Source of the DNA: Rhodospirillaceae bacterium
GTDB lineage: Bacteria; Pseudomonadota; Alphaproteobacteria; Rhodospirillales; Rhodospirillaceae
Assembly: GCA_947476925.1 (NCBI GenBank)
Contig: CANJSF010000024.1
Location: 1 to 50,707, forward strand
Direction of reading: 5' to 3'
Length of the DNA: 50,707 nucleotides
Shown: piece by piece, positions 24,690 through 34,666 of the stretch
Numbering within the stretch: the stretch's first letter is position 1
Layout: the number at the start of each line of letters is the position of its first letter
The notes under the pieces: model-generated
The model's input: only the letters and a program-made list of their open reading frames with translations
Told to the model about the DNA's origin: nothing
The model's database searches: none
Made by a program: the position numbers and the translations under genes

Positions 24690-25460
24690 TTAGCCCGACG
24701 CTTCGAGCGCGTGTTTCGCTTGCTCTGGCACGTAGGCCTCTGCGACAACCTTTAGAGCGACGCTGGCGGCCTGCCTAAGTGGCTCCAGTTCGAGGTCGCG
24801 TGTGTGCGCCAATCTGATGCCGCTTATATATTCGTGGCCTGATGTTTCGCTGTAACGCCAGCCGCTGGGGCGCAATCGCTTTATCTGGAACGGGCGGATC
24901 ACCTCGAAGGTAAGGACGATTGAACCCTCCTGATCTATGAGGATGGATGTGCGTAAATTTGGGAACGTGGATTTTCGCAGGCGGAGGACTGGCAAACTAA
25001 TCTGCTGGCCGTGGGTGTGGGTTTCCCAAATATCGTCGATCAGTTTTTCGGATACTGCGCTCCCAGCAACACTGTCCAGGTAACGGCAGACAGAGGGCGA
25101 TAACGATGGCCGGATGTGCTGTTTAATACCTGTCAACCATACCTCTTTGTAAAGCTTCTGCATGAGCGACCCAAAGTCGTTGCGAAGATGGTGAGCCTCA
25201 ACCGCCCTGTTCAGCCATGTCCGCAGATCGTCACTGGATAGGCCTCGCGGCGCGACCACATAGTCGAGGCAGTCGTTGACGGCTGCACGATAACTTGGGT
25301 CAGAGAAATAGCGTTCAGTGTTTTTACTTACGGCTATACGTCCCACATTGCGCTCCATGTGATTTGATTTGTCCCACACGGTGGGAGCATTGAAATTTGA
25401 GTGATTTGCGTTAGTCGGGCGGTCGAGTTTATGACCGCCAAAAAGAACGGTTTCTCGCAT
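24690..25460 (-). CDS. Unknown protein, about 256 residues
   Basis: I do not recognise this protein. It is soluble and has a helical N-terminal half (DLRTWLNRAVEAHHLRNDFG) and a strand-rich second half (TSILIDQEGSIVLTFEVIRP). I start it at ATG 25460; the frame opens seven codons earlier at TTG 25481 and neither start has a strong ribosome site. It is convergent with the C39-like gene and lies 43 bases after the gene at 25504 on the same strand, so the two could be co-transcribed. Confidence 0.55.
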   Translation of the reverse strand: MRETVLFGGHKLDRPTNANHSNFNAPTVWDKSNHMERNVGRIAVSKNTERYFSDPSYRAAVNDCLDYVVAPRGLSSDDLRTWLNRAVEAHHLRNDFGSLMQKLYKEVWLTGIKQHIRPSLSPSVCRYLDSVAGSAVSEKLIDDIWETHTHGQQISLPVLRLRKSTFPNLRTSILIDQEGSIVLTFEVIRPFQIKRLRPSGWRYSETSGHEYISGIRLAHTRDLELEPLRQAASVALKVVAEAYVPEQAKHALEASG

Positions 25461-25503
25461 CCAGGTGATCCCAGACGGCAAAGATCGAGGGATTGGCTAG
25501 AAG

Positions 25504-25941
25504 CTAAGTTATGAATTGTCGCTTCATGACCGCGTTAATCGCACCTTCGAAGGATTTCGGTTCCCAAATTTGGAAAGTGCGGCCCTTACCAACGATGAAG
25601 GCTCGGTCAGTCAGACCAATGCTCAATACCCAATCACTTGGGAGTGTGATGCTGCCATTGTTGATTGGTACTCTTATTGGGTCGTTCAGAATGACAAATG
25701 GGGCAAAGTCGATACCGCACCCATCAATGCAGTTGTCATAGCGATTGAGGTACAACCCGATTTCAGTTGGGCTGGCGATTTGCAGAACCGCGACAAAGCA
25801 AGTCGGTATTTCTATGGTCCCGGTATCTGAAACAGAGGTCTCGAATGTGCCCACCATCATTGTGCTGGGGTTGAGGGGTGGGGGATAAGCCCAAGCTGGT
25901 ACGATTGGGGTAGCCTTTTGGGCCTGTTGCGCTTGCGACAT
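25504..25941 (-). CDS. MraZ/AbrB-like protein
   Basis: This 145-residue protein starts behind GGAG. Its last third (INNGSITLPSDWVLSIGLTD, then AFIVGKGRTFQIWEP) fits the swapped-hairpin MraZ/SpoVT-AbrB unit: Leu-Pro, a Gly-Leu turn, then a Val-Gly-x-Gly strand ending in Ile-Trp. The first half has a related strand pattern (GTFETSVSDTGTIEIPTCFV) that may be a worn second unit. The family binds DNA, so a regulator or antitoxin of the element is a fair inference. It is not the cell-division MraZ, which would sit beside mraW. Confidence 0.55.
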   Translation of the reverse strand: MSQAQQAQKATPIVPAWAYPPPLNPSTMMVGTFETSVSDTGTIEIPTCFVAVLQIASPTEIGLYLNRYDNCIDGCGIDFAPFVILNDPIRVPINNGSITLPSDWVLSIGLTDRAFIVGKGRTFQIWEPKSFEGAINAVMKRQFIT

Positions 25942-26097
25942 TGTATTGCTCCATCACTATTGATTGCCGATGATCGAGCTAAATTACTATTGGGCGCATG
26001 ATGATGCAGAACGGCACAAGTGCGGGTATAGCAGTCCTGTAGTCCAGCTCTTGGCATTGCGCCTCGTTATTGTTCGATAGGCAGTCCTCTGTGGAAG

Positions 26098-26183
26098 TGA
26101 CGAAAGTGACGATTCTTTTAAGCTGGCAAACAACAATAACAATAGACGTGGCTTTGCGGTGTAAATCACCGTCACTTTCGTCA
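26098..26183 (+). repeat. Subterminal inverted repeat, right copy
   Basis: TGACGAAAGTGACG (26098-26111) and its perfect inverse (26170-26183) are 58 bases apart. An extra AAGTGA half-unit overlaps the left side. The whole is homologous to 832-919 on the opposite strand, with matching interior blocks AATAACAAT and GTGGCT. It overlaps the last codon of the integrase. Candidate roles are integrase/excisionase arm sites, primase-helicase iterons, or a transcribed structured RNA. Confidence 0.65.
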
Positions 26184-27164
26184 TCTTAGTTTTAAAACGA
26201 CATCTTCTGCTCGAAGGTGCGTGTACCTAAACAACATGCGGGGATCACGATGGCCGCTAATCAAAGCAACTTCGGGCATGGTTAGGCCACGTTCAAAGAG
26301 GGCGGTAATCGCTTCATGCCGCAGATCGTGAAAATGGAGATTGTTGATTCCAGACCGCCTAATCAGGCGTTTCCAAGCCATGTCGAATGACTCTACTGTC
26401 AATGGAAAGGGTCTATGTAATCCCCTAACTCTCTGTGTGCTTAAAATGGCAAGGGCTGCTTCCGAGAGCGGGATAGTTCTTGAGTGACCGTTCTTAGCCA
26501 ATGGTATTCGTAGGGTTCGTTTTTCCTGATTGAGGTCTATCCATTCCATGCCGAGTATTTCACCGCGCCGCATGGCTGTTTCTAGAGCAAACAGAATAAA
26601 AGGCCTGATCTGGACGTTCCGGCACGTATCCGCAGCTTGCATCACCTGATCTAATTCGCCCTTCATTAGTCTTCGATTTCGAGGTGGGTCAGCTTTGGGT
26701 CGCCGTAAACCCTCAAGCGGATTCTGCACAGGTATACCCCACTCACTACGAGCCAGTTTGTAGATTTGATTTAGTAGCGCCAGAGCATGATTGATTGTTG
26801 ATGCTCGCACTGTCCGATAACGAAGGTCGCGATACTCGGAGAAATGCTGAGGCGTCAGCGCCGACAAAGTTAGGCGTGTAAATGGATGGCGAAGTAGCGC
26901 ATTGAGTAGGGCGGTCTCTTTGACCCGGCCCCGCTTATGGGGCGTAACGTAGTCTCGATACCGTTCGATCAGTGACGATAGTGACGTGTTTCGTAAACTT
27001 GAGGTTCCTGCCCCCAGGTCACCGCGTTGGACTTGAGTTTCAATTTCTTTGGCCCAATGCTGGGCGTCAGCCTTGTGTTGAAAAGTTCTGCTAAGTGGCC
27101 GCAGTCCGGCCAGACGGACTTGCGCTTGCCAAGTACCAGTCGCTCTGCGGCGTATCGTCGCCAT
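26181..27164 (-). CDS. Tyrosine integrase of element 1
   Basis: This 327-residue recombinase begins MATIRRRATGTWQAQVRLAG with an arm-binding domain, then a core-binding domain (about 60-150). The catalytic domain has R199 in TAMRRGEI, K224, H279-x-x-R282 in HDLRH, H305 in SGHRD and nucleophile Y314. All are present, so it should be active for excision and insertion at tRNA-Asp. It begins about 100 bases from the tRNA CCA. The upstream spacer is homologous to the one before the cut integrase at 149-487 (shared CTGACTGTGCCCAAA block). The ATG at 27164 is preferred to an upstream frame lying in that spacer. Confidence 0.92.
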   Translation of the reverse strand: MATIRRRATGTWQAQVRLAGLRPLSRTFQHKADAQHWAKEIETQVQRGDLGAGTSSLRNTSLSSLIERYRDYVTPHKRGRVKETALLNALLRHPFTRLTLSALTPQHFSEYRDLRYRTVRASTINHALALLNQIYKLARSEWGIPVQNPLEGLRRPKADPPRNRRLMKGELDQVMQAADTCRNVQIRPFILFALETAMRRGEILGMEWIDLNQEKRTLRIPLAKNGHSRTIPLSEAALAILSTQRVRGLHRPFPLTVESFDMAWKRLIRRSGINNLHFHDLRHEAITALFERGLTMPEVALISGHRDPRMLFRYTHLRAEDVVLKLR

Positions 27165-27266
27165 TTCGTCTCCTGACTGTGCCCAAACTGTGACAGGCAC
27201 GATCTCGGAGTAGGGGAGAGGGCGTGGTCGGAACGGCTAACCGTTTGATTCGACCTACTAAAGAAG

Positions 27267-27341
27267 TGGCGGGAGCGACGGGACTCGAACCCGCGACCTT
27301 CGGCGTGACAGGCCGACGTTCTAACCAACTGAACTACGCCC
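27267..27341. repeat. attR-like direct repeat of integrative element 1
   Basis: These 75 bases are identical to 587-661 and form the right boundary of the element. Everything to the right up to 49562 reads as ordinary chromosomal genes. Confidence 0.85.
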
Positions 27342-27343
27342 CC
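27267..27343 (-). tRNA. tRNA-Asp(GTC), intact
   Basis: The cloverleaf is complete: acceptor GGGGGCG pairs with CGCTCCC (one G-T), anticodon loop CTGTCAC gives GTC, the T-loop is TTCGAGT, the discriminator is G (expected for Asp) and CCA is encoded. Its 3' part is supplied by element 1, whose integrase follows directly downstream. The 5' side at 27344 joins host DNA, where the promoter must lie. Confidence 0.95.
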
Positions 27344-27582
27344 GCGGGCGCTGCCAGACCAACGCAAAACGTCTGTTTTGCCGGGGTTTTGCCCGGGTGG
27401 TCTAGCAAGAAGGTCGGCCTTGTAACAGGTCTGTCAGGGGGGTGCAAGCGACCGTCAAGGGCGCGCAATACCTTGAGAACTCTCAGTTTCAAGCCCATTA
27501 GAATGGGGCACGGGCACGCGAATTGATTTGTCGACCAACGGCCATGTTTATATAGTGATTTTGACTAAAAACCAGTGTGGAC

Positions 27583-29595
27583 ATGACAACCTCAGCCCCG
27601 CGATCATTGCGCGAAATTTTACCTGCTGAAGCCGCAGTTGTGCCGACCTTTGCGCAAGTCGATAAGGCGCGGCTCATGTCACTGACCGAATCAGTTGGCA
27701 ACATGGGCCACTGGTATTGGAATCTGGCGAGTGGGGCGATGAGTTGGTCGGACCAGATTTATCGCATCACCAATCGCGACCCAGGAACCTTTACGCTGAA
27801 CGCCGATAGCAGTTGGGAGGTTATCCACCCCGACGACCGCCAATTTGTGGCTGCGCAATTCGACAAATCGATTGCCAACGGATCCCCGATCGAATTCGAC
27901 GCAAGATTTGTGCGGCCCGCGGGTGACATTCGTAACGTCATCTTTAAATGCCAACCCGAGTTGAGCGAGACAGGCGTTCCGGTCGCGTTGTTTGGCGTGC
28001 TGACAGATGTCACGGATGCCTTTTCCACGATCCGCGCCATCCAAGATCAACACGAGATGTTGGACTTGGCGGCGGAGCTTGCGCACCTGGGCCACTGGGT
28101 GTGGAGCGCTGATCGGGATGCGTTGACATTTTGCTCGGAGCAGTTGGCGCACATTCATGAGTTGTCGCCCGATGTTTTTCTGGGACGGTTTTCCCATCCA
28201 TCGCGTATCGTCAATGTCATTGATACGGAATATCGCGAAGCTTACAACGTCGCGATTGGCGCAGCTCTGAGCGCAGGAACGTCATACCAAATCGAGTACA
28301 AACTCGAAACCCGATTTGCCACCATTCGGCATATCAAAGAAATCGGCCAGCCGATTTTTGATGATAAAGGCAAACTGGTTCGTTTTATCGGCACCGTTCA
28401 AGACATCAGCGAGGCCAAACGCCGTGAGGGGCTGCTGACGGCGGCCAATCAAGCGCTGGAAACCCAAGCGCTGGCGCTGAAACGAAGCGAGACGAAATTC
28501 CGCGACATCGTCGAGGGGTCAATCCAGGGCATCGTGATTTTGCGCGGCACGCGCATTGTTTTTGCCAACAACTCATTTGCTAAAATACTTGGCATGACAT
28601 CGGCCGAGGAGGTCTTAGCTATCGATGACGCAAGGCGCTTGCTGCCCAAGGGGATGGCGGCGGATGCGAATTTATTTTGGGCCGAAGCCACTGCGGGCCG
28701 TCTCGACGGGCAAACTCAGCGCAGCCTGATGCGCGGCATTGATGGTCGCGCGGTTTGGATCGATGCAGTCGGACGACTTATCGATTGGGAAGGGGCCACG
28801 GCGTTCTTGTTAACAATCGTCGATGTCACGGCAAGACATCTTGCCGACCAAGCGCTGGCTGCAAAATCAAAGGAACTCGAGGATCTTAATTTGCAGAAGG
28901 ACAAACTGTTTTCGATCATCGCGCACGATCTGAAGGGGCCCTTCAATAGCGTGCTCGGCTTTGCTGGTTTGCTGGCGGCAAAGGCCAGAACCATGTCGCG
29001 TGAGAAAGTTACCGAGTATGCCGACATTGTTTATTCTGCGGCCACCAGCGTGCATGACTTGCTCGACAATTTGCTCACTTGGGCTGCGGTTCAAATGCGC
29101 TCAACCGATATTCGCCCCACCATCATCAATCTTCGCGCGCTGACCGACGAAAGTTTTGATCCACTCAAGACGATGGCGGCTGAGAAAAATATAGACGTAC
29201 GAAATGCCGTCACTGATGTCGACGCGCTGGGTGATGAGGCAATGGTGCGCATTGTTCTGCGAAATCTCATCTCGAACGGAATTAAGTTCACCCCGAAAGG
29301 TGGTCAGGTTACGATTGCAGCGCAGCCGTTGCACTTGCGCGATGGCCGAGCAGGCGTCACTGTGAGTGTTCGAGATACGGGCGTGGGGATGACGCAAGAA
29401 ACGATTGACGAGCTGTTCAGTTTTACACGCAAAATGTCGCGTAACGGCACGCAAGGCGAACGCGGCACCGGGCTAGGTCTGTTTCTATGCCGAGATATTG
29501 TTGATCGCCATGGCGGACAAATGGCAGTCGAATCGACACTCAGTGAAGGCACGACATTCCGCTTCAGTTTGCCTGCGCCCGGTGTTGCGCCTTGA
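27583..29595 (+). CDS. PAS-domain sensor histidine kinase
   Basis: This protein of about 670 residues has no membrane segment, so it is probably cytoplasmic. There are three PAS-like segments: about 35-145 (HWYWNLASGAMSWSD), 160-275 (HWVWSADRD, ending VQDISEAKRR) and 305-425. A HisKA helix carries the phosphorylated His in SIIAHDLKGPFNSV near residue 448. The ATPase domain has NLISNGIKFT, RDTGVGM and GTGLGLFLCRDIV. The first PAS domains may bind a small ligand or flavin; no light-sensing Cys motif is obvious. No response regulator lies next to it, so its partner is elsewhere. A GTG two codons earlier is an alternative start. Confidence 0.88.
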   Translation: MTTSAPRSLREILPAEAAVVPTFAQVDKARLMSLTESVGNMGHWYWNLASGAMSWSDQIYRITNRDPGTFTLNADSSWEVIHPDDRQFVAAQFDKSIANGSPIEFDARFVRPAGDIRNVIFKCQPELSETGVPVALFGVLTDVTDAFSTIRAIQDQHEMLDLAAELAHLGHWVWSADRDALTFCSEQLAHIHELSPDVFLGRFSHPSRIVNVIDTEYREAYNVAIGAALSAGTSYQIEYKLETRFATIRHIKEIGQPIFDDKGKLVRFIGTVQDISEAKRREGLLTAANQALETQALALKRSETKFRDIVEGSIQGIVILRGTRIVFANNSFAKILGMTSAEEVLAIDDARRLLPKGMAADANLFWAEATAGRLDGQTQRSLMRGIDGRAVWIDAVGRLIDWEGATAFLLTIVDVTARHLADQALAAKSKELEDLNLQKDKLFSIIAHDLKGPFNSVLGFAGLLAAKARTMSREKVTEYADIVYSAATSVHDLLDNLLTWAAVQMRSTDIRPTIINLRALTDESFDPLKTMAAEKNIDVRNAVTDVDALGDEAMVRIVLRNLISNGIKFTPKGGQVTIAAQPLHLRDGRAGVTVSVRDTGVGMTQETIDELFSFTRKMSRNGTQGERGTGLGLFLCRDIVDRHGGQMAVESTLSEGTTFRFSLPAPGVAP

Positions 29596-30251
29596 TAGAT
29601 GATCGGGCGCAAGCGCCGCCCCCGCCTGCTACCAATGTCCCTTCGAAAGCCATACCCGAGCTCAAAGACTTGATTTGGGAGGACGAGCCTGCAGGTTCGC
29701 AAGTCTGGTGGCTGACCCGCAGCCGGAGTGGCGATTTGCAGGTTTTTATTGCTCCCGATCCAGTCACCGGCTCGCTGCTCGGTTTGAGTCATACCAGCGC
29801 GCGACCAAAAAGTTATGACGTGGTCATTGTGCTCGCCGAGAAGCCTTTTGCCAGTCGTGCTGAATCGCTGAATGCGACGAAGCATGCTTTAGCCGTGAAA
29901 ATCTCCGACCCATTGGCCGAGGTCGGGCGCTCGTTGACGTGGTGGCGATTCAGCCGCGCCGTAAAATTTGCGCTTAATCAATTGCCGCTGGCCGCAGTGG
30001 CGATGCTGCTAGGAGCGCTGCTTGGTTTGGCCGTCGCCTTGTTTGCAATTTCGACGTCTTTGGTTGGCTGGCCCATGCTGGTTGCGGGCATCGTCATCGG
30101 CGCTGCCTCGGGCCCGCTGCTGAAGTTCCTGGTCGAGCGCCGGTTCAAGAGCTTGCTGGGCCCTTGGGGGCGTTTCTGGGTCGCAACCCTGTCCGCCGCC
30201 TTGGGGGCCTTTGCCACGGCCGGTGGGCTGCTGACCCTGTTTTGGTCTTAG
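29592..30251 (+). CDS. Membrane protein of unknown function
   Basis: This 219-residue protein starts at TTG overlapping the kinase stop (TTGA), so it is translationally coupled. Residues 1-125 are soluble (LKDLIWEDEPAGSQVWWLTR). The C-terminal part has three hydrophobic spans (AAVAMLLGALLGLAVALFAI, WPMLVAGIVIGAASGPLL and WVATLSAALGAFATAGGLLT). Being fused in translation to a cytoplasmic kinase suggests it could pass a membrane signal to the kinase, but this is inference only. Confidence 0.65.
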   Translation: MIDDRAQAPPPPATNVPSKAIPELKDLIWEDEPAGSQVWWLTRSRSGDLQVFIAPDPVTGSLLGLSHTSARPKSYDVVIVLAEKPFASRAESLNATKHALAVKISDPLAEVGRSLTWWRFSRAVKFALNQLPLAAVAMLLGALLGLAVALFAISTSLVGWPMLVAGIVIGAASGPLLKFLVERRFKSLLGPWGRFWVATLSAALGAFATAGGLLTLFWS

Positions 30252-30357
30252 ATTTCAGCGGTTTTGCCCAGGGCGCGAACGGATTCACGTCACAGGTTCA
30301 CATCGTTGGCGGACAGTGCCAAACTCAAGTTTCGCAACATCGAGCGGGGAGGCTTCA

Positions 30358-31890
30358 ATGTCTGGCGGTTCACTCAATAAGTTCTCAATCACCAAACGCA
30401 CATTACTCAGCGGTATTGCGGGCGCTGCCGCAACGAGCGTTCTGCCCACATGGCGCCGCGCCGTCGCGGCGACTATGTACGACGTGATTGTAATTGGCGC
30501 GGGCACAGCCGGAATGCCGACAGCGATTTTTGCAGCCGAGCGCGGTGCTAAAGTTCTGGTCATCGATAAGGCCCCCGTGACCGGGGGAACGTTGGATCGC
30601 TCGACCGGACAAATCGCCGGGTCAGGAACCGTGTTTCAAAAGGCAAAGGGTATTTCCGATAGCCCCGATGCGCATTATGCCGACAATATGCGTATTAACG
30701 GTGGAACGTCAGACCCCGTGCTCACGCGCCTGTTTGTTGATAACGCCGGTGAGACAATCAACTGGTTAGCAGCCAATGGATTTACAGTGCGCGACGGTCA
30801 CCCAGTGATGGGCGGTGGGCACGAGCCATTTACGACGGCCCGTTATCAATGGGGCATGGACGGCGGCAAGTCGATCTACAAAATCATGGACCCGATTTTC
30901 ACCGCTGGGGTGAAAAAGGGAAACATCACGCTGGTACTTAGTACCGCTGCTGTTGATCTGATCCAAGATGGCAAGGGCGCAGTGTTGGGCGTGACCTGTG
31001 AGGACGATGCCGGCAAGAAGCAAGATTTCATGGGCCGCAACGTTGTCATCACCGCCGGTGGCTGCGGCGGAAATCCACGGATGTATTACGATTTGCACAA
31101 CACAACGCTGACCGCGCAAATTATGTACCCGTTCAACGTCGGACAAAGCATTTTGCTTGGGCTTGGTGCAGGTGGCGTGGTGCGCGGGGGTGAGAAGTAT
31201 GACCCGCTCTTCGGAACGATGTTGTCAGACGATAACTTCCCCGCAGAACAAACGGTTCCGTTCCTCAGCGACCCCGAGCGCCGTCAGCCATGGGAAATTT
31301 ATGTCAATGCCCGCGGCCAACGGTTTGTACGGGAAGATGACACCAGCGTAGATCGTCGCGAAAAGGCTTTGGCCAAACAATCGGGCCATCGCATGTGGGT
31401 AATCTCGGATCAAGAGATGATCGACAAATCGCCGCTGTATGTGGGCCGCTGGAATAAACAGCAATTCCTCGACGGTTTCGGTAGCCACCCGATGATGACC
31501 AAAGCAAGCACGCTTGAAGAGCTGGGTGTAAAAGCGGGCATTGATCCGCGCGAACTATCGTTGACAGCCGCCAAATATAACGACGCGATCAAAACAGGCG
31601 CGACCGATCCGCTGGGCCGCGTTCATCGCCCCGTGCAATTGGCCAAAGCACCGTTCTACGCCGTTCGCATGACCGGCTGGACGGTGATTACCTTTGCCGG
31701 GCTGACGGTGGATGGCAGCTTGCGCGTGACCCGCGCCGACGGTTCAGCAATTCCCAATCTGTATGCTGCTGGCGAGGCGATAGGTGGCGGCGCAACCTCG
31801 GGTAACGCCTACACTAATGGCGCCATGGTTACGCCATCGCTGACGTTTGGTCGTATGCTGGGCAGTAAAATTCTGAGCTGGAAGGCTTAG
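30358..31890 (+). CDS. FAD-dependent oxidoreductase, fumarate-reductase-like flavoprotein
   Basis: This 510-residue protein has a hydrophobic N-terminal segment ([20 protein letters not shown]) that may be a signal. The FAD-binding start is [20 protein letters not shown], followed by [13 protein letters not shown] and the late [14 protein letters not shown] flavin contact. It belongs to the FAD_binding_2 family (fumarate reductase flavoprotein, ketosteroid dehydrogenase, urocanate reductase types). The substrate cannot be told from sequence. GGGAGG precedes ATG 30358. It is convergent with metH, the two overlapping by four bases. Confidence 0.82.
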   Translation: MSGGSLNKFSITKRTLLSGIAGAAATSVLPTWRRAVAATMYDVIVIGAGTAGMPTAIFAAERGAKVLVIDKAPVTGGTLDRSTGQIAGSGTVFQKAKGISDSPDAHYADNMRINGGTSDPVLTRLFVDNAGETINWLAANGFTVRDGHPVMGGGHEPFTTARYQWGMDGGKSIYKIMDPIFTAGVKKGNITLVLSTAAVDLIQDGKGAVLGVTCEDDAGKKQDFMGRNVVITAGGCGGNPRMYYDLHNTTLTAQIMYPFNVGQSILLGLGAGGVVRGGEKYDPLFGTMLSDDNFPAEQTVPFLSDPERRQPWEIYVNARGQRFVREDDTSVDRREKALAKQSGHRMWVISDQEMIDKSPLYVGRWNKQQFLDGFGSHPMMTKASTLEELGVKAGIDPRELSLTAAKYNDAIKTGATDPLGRVHRPVQLAKAPFYAVRMTGWTVITFAGLTVDGSLRVTRADGSAIPNLYAAGEAIGGGATSGNAYTNGAMVTPSLTFGRMLGSKILSWKA

Positions 31891-34592
31891 GCGTCGTAGT
31901 TGAGATTGGGCGCAAGCCAGCGCTCCATCTCGGCTAACGTTTTGCCTTTGCGTCGGGCGAGGTCTTCGACCTGGTCGCGCTCGATTTTGCCGACACCAAA
32001 ATACTTTGCATCCGAATGTGCGAAGTAAAATCCGCTCACGGCAGCGCCAGGCCACATGGCAAAGCTATCGGTCAACTTGATGCCGGCATTTTTCTCAGCA
32101 TCAAGCAACGTCCATAACGTCGATTTCTCGGTGTGGTCGGGGCTGGCCGGGTACCCCGGCGCGGGGCGAATACCGCGATATTGTTCGGCAATTAGTTGTT
32201 CGTTGGTGAGTGTCTCGCCCGTCGCGTAGCCCCAAAATTCTTTGCGTACCCGCTCATGCATACGCTCGGCAAACGCTTCGGCCAGGCGATCAGCCAGGGC
32301 TTTGACTAGAATCGACGAATAGTCGTCGTGGTTTTTTTCAAACGCCGCCGCTTTTTCATCGACGCCGTGCCCTGTGGTCACCGCAAAGCCGCCAATGTAA
32401 TCCGCCACACCAGAGCCTTTTGGCGCGATGTAATCTGACAAACACAAATTTGCGCGTTCGCTATCGCCGCGCACCATTTGTTGGCGCATGCCATGCAAGG
32501 TCGCGATCACTTTTGAACGGGTATCGTCGGCATAAATTTCAATGTCATCGTCATTGACGCTGTTGGCGGGCCAAAGGCCAATGACAGCTTTAGCAGTAAT
32601 CCATTTCTCCCCAATCAAGCGCTGAAGCATTGCTTGCGCATCGTTGTAGAGTTGGCGCGCGGTTTCGCCCACGACCTTATCGCCGAGAATGTCGGGGTAT
32701 TTTCCGGCCAATTCCCAGGTTTGGAAAAACGGCGTCCAGTCGATGCGACGGGTCAGTTCTGCCAAATCGTAATCTTCAAACACGGTCACGCCCAAGACGC
32801 GCGGCCGCTCGGGCTTGGTGCCTGCCCAGTTAATTTTCAGTTTGTTGGCGCGCGCATCGGCCAGCGTTTGGCGCTTCTTTTGGGTTTGGCTGCGCGCATG
32901 GGCCTCGCGCATTTTCGCGTATTCAGCAGCAACCTCAGCGACGAACGGTGCCTTCTGCTGTGCGGACAGCAGGTTGGATGCCACACCCACGGCGCGCGAG
33001 GCATCCAGGACATACACAACTGGGCTGTCGTATCCCGGCGCAATCTTCACAGCCGTATGGACTTTGGACGTCGTGGCGCCGCCAATGAGCAGCGGAATAG
33101 TCATGCCTTCGCGCTGCATTTCTTTGGCAACGTAGGCCATTTCTTCCAAACTTGGCGTGATCAAGCCCGACAGGCCAATGATATCGGCGTTTTCCTTTTT
33201 CGCAGCTTCTAAAATCTTAGCGCATGGCACCATCACACCGAGATCAATGACCTCGTAGTTATTACACTGCAAAACCACGCCGACGATGTTTTTGCCAATG
33301 TCGTGCACGTCGCCTTTAACTGTGGCCATAATGATCTTGCCGTTGTTAGCGCGCTCAGCAGGGCCACCGGCAGCCAAATTTTTTGCCTTCTCGGCTTCAA
33401 TATACGGAATGAGATAGGCCACCGCCTTTTTCATGACGCGCGCGCTTTTCACGACTTGTGGCAAAAACATTTTGCCGGCGCCAAACAAATCACCGACCAC
33501 GTTCATGCCGGTCATCAACGGGCCTTCGATGACTTCGAGGGGCTTGCCGTCACGTGCCGCAATTTCAGCGCGGGCTTCTTCGGTGTCGGCATCGATAAAG
33601 TCCGCAATGCCACTGACCAGCGCATGCGTCAGGCGCTCTTGGACGGGCAAGTTGCGCCATGCCAGATCGGGGCCTTTGGCCTCAGCGCCGCCTTCTTTGA
33701 ATTTCTCTGCAATCGATAACAAACGGTCTGTGGAGTCCGGTCGGCGATTGAGGATTACATCCTCAACGCGCTCGCGCAGTTCCATGGGAATGTCTTCGTA
33801 GACCGCCAACTGCCCGGCGTTGACGATTCCCATATCCATGCCCGCTTTGATGGCGTGGTATAAAAACACCGAGTGCATGGCCTGTCGCACGGGTTCGTTG
33901 CCGCGAAACGAGAATGAAATATTCGAAACGCCGCCCGAGATATGGCAGTGGGGCAAGGTGGCTTTGATTTGGCGCGTGGCTTCAATGAAATCGATGGCGT
34001 AGTTGTTGTGCTCGTCAATGCCCGTGGCCACCGCAAAGATATTGGGGTCGAAGATAATGTCTTCTGGGGCAAATCCGCATTTGTCCACCAACAGCCGGTA
34101 GCTTCGCGTACAAATGTCCACTTTGCGCGCAATCGTGTCGGCTTGACCTTTTTCGTCAAACGCCATCACCACCACGGCAGCGCCGTAGCGCAATACTTTC
34201 TTGGCCTGCTCCAGGAATAGCTTCTCGCCTTCCTTCAGGCTGATGGAATTGACGATGGACTTGCCCTGAACGCATTTCAGCCCTGCCTCAATGACGCTCC
34301 ATTTGGAACTATCGATCATCACCGGCACACGGCTAATGTCGGGCTCAGAGGCGACCAGATTCAAAAAGCGCACCATGGCCGCTTCAGAATCCAACATGGC
34401 TTCGTCCATGTTGATGTCGATAATTTGCGCGCCGTTTTCCACTTGCTGGCGAGCGACATCGAGGGCTGCATCATAGTCGCCATTCAAAATCAGCTTCTTG
34501 AACTTCGCCGAGCCGGTCACGTTGGTTCGCTCGCCGATGTTGACAAATACGGCGGTGGCGGGCGCGGCGGGGGATTCAGTGATGTCGGACAT
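31887..34592 (-). CDS. metH: Cobalamin-dependent methionine synthase, pterin/B12/activation part
   Basis: This 901-residue polypeptide holds the MetH modules after the homocysteine domain. They are the pterin-binding domain ([20 protein letters not shown]), the cobalamin cap and Rossmann domain with the axial-His motif [10 protein letters not shown], and the C-terminal AdoMet-binding activation domain (YWGYATGE-like, then [12 protein letters not shown]). It transfers methyl from methyltetrahydrofolate via B12. The homocysteine-binding half is the separate upstream gene. I start at ATG 34592 ([15 protein letters not shown]); the frame extends farther upstream through an Arg- and Cys-rich stretch with no similarity. 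Confidence 0.93.
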   Translation of the reverse strand: MSDITESPAAPATAVFVNIGERTNVTGSAKFKKLILNGDYDAALDVARQQVENGAQIIDINMDEAMLDSEAAMVRFLNLVASEPDISRVPVMIDSSKWSVIEAGLKCVQGKSIVNSISLKEGEKLFLEQAKKVLRYGAAVVVMAFDEKGQADTIARKVDICTRSYRLLVDKCGFAPEDIIFDPNIFAVATGIDEHNNYAIDFIEATRQIKATLPHCHISGGVSNISFSFRGNEPVRQAMHSVFLYHAIKAGMDMGIVNAGQLAVYEDIPMELRERVEDVILNRRPDSTDRLLSIAEKFKEGGAEAKGPDLAWRNLPVQERLTHALVSGIADFIDADTEEARAEIAARDGKPLEVIEGPLMTGMNVVGDLFGAGKMFLPQVVKSARVMKKAVAYLIPYIEAEKAKNLAAGGPAERANNGKIIMATVKGDVHDIGKNIVGVVLQCNNYEVIDLGVMVPCAKILEAAKKENADIIGLSGLITPSLEEMAYVAKEMQREGMTIPLLIGGATTSKVHTAVKIAPGYDSPVVYVLDASRAVGVASNLLSAQQKAPFVAEVAAEYAKMREAHARSQTQKKRQTLADARANKLKINWAGTKPERPRVLGVTVFEDYDLAELTRRIDWTPFFQTWELAGKYPDILGDKVVGETARQLYNDAQAMLQRLIGEKWITAKAVIGLWPANSVNDDDIEIYADDTRSKVIATLHGMRQQMVRGDSERANLCLSDYIAPKGSGVADYIGGFAVTTGHGVDEKAAAFEKNHDDYSSILVKALADRLAEAFAERMHERVRKEFWGYATGETLTNEQLIAEQYRGIRPAPGYPASPDHTEKSTLWTLLDAEKNAGIKLTDSFAMWPGAAVSGFYFAHSDAKYFGVGKIERDQVEDLARRKGKTLAEMERWLAPNLNYDA

Positions 34593-34666
34593 CGTGAATG
34601 GTGCTTGGTCTAAACTGGATTCCCCACCTTCGCAGGGCCTGACAAGTGGAGATACAGCCAGAACCG

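Larger units (their letters stand above)
587..27266. mobile_element. Integrative element in tRNA-Asp carrying DRT3 and restriction-modification cargo
   Basis: The element is bounded by a 75-bp tRNA-Asp repeat. The tyrosine integrase lies beside the intact tRNA and a P4-type primase-helicase lies near the opposite end. No relaxase, coupling protein, mating-pair or phage structural gene is visible, so it resembles a satellite or an integrative mobilisable element that depends on a helper, with its own replication protein. The cargo is mostly defence-related. A second related integrase fragment beyond the left repeat points to tandem insertion at the same tRNA. Confidence 0.85.
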
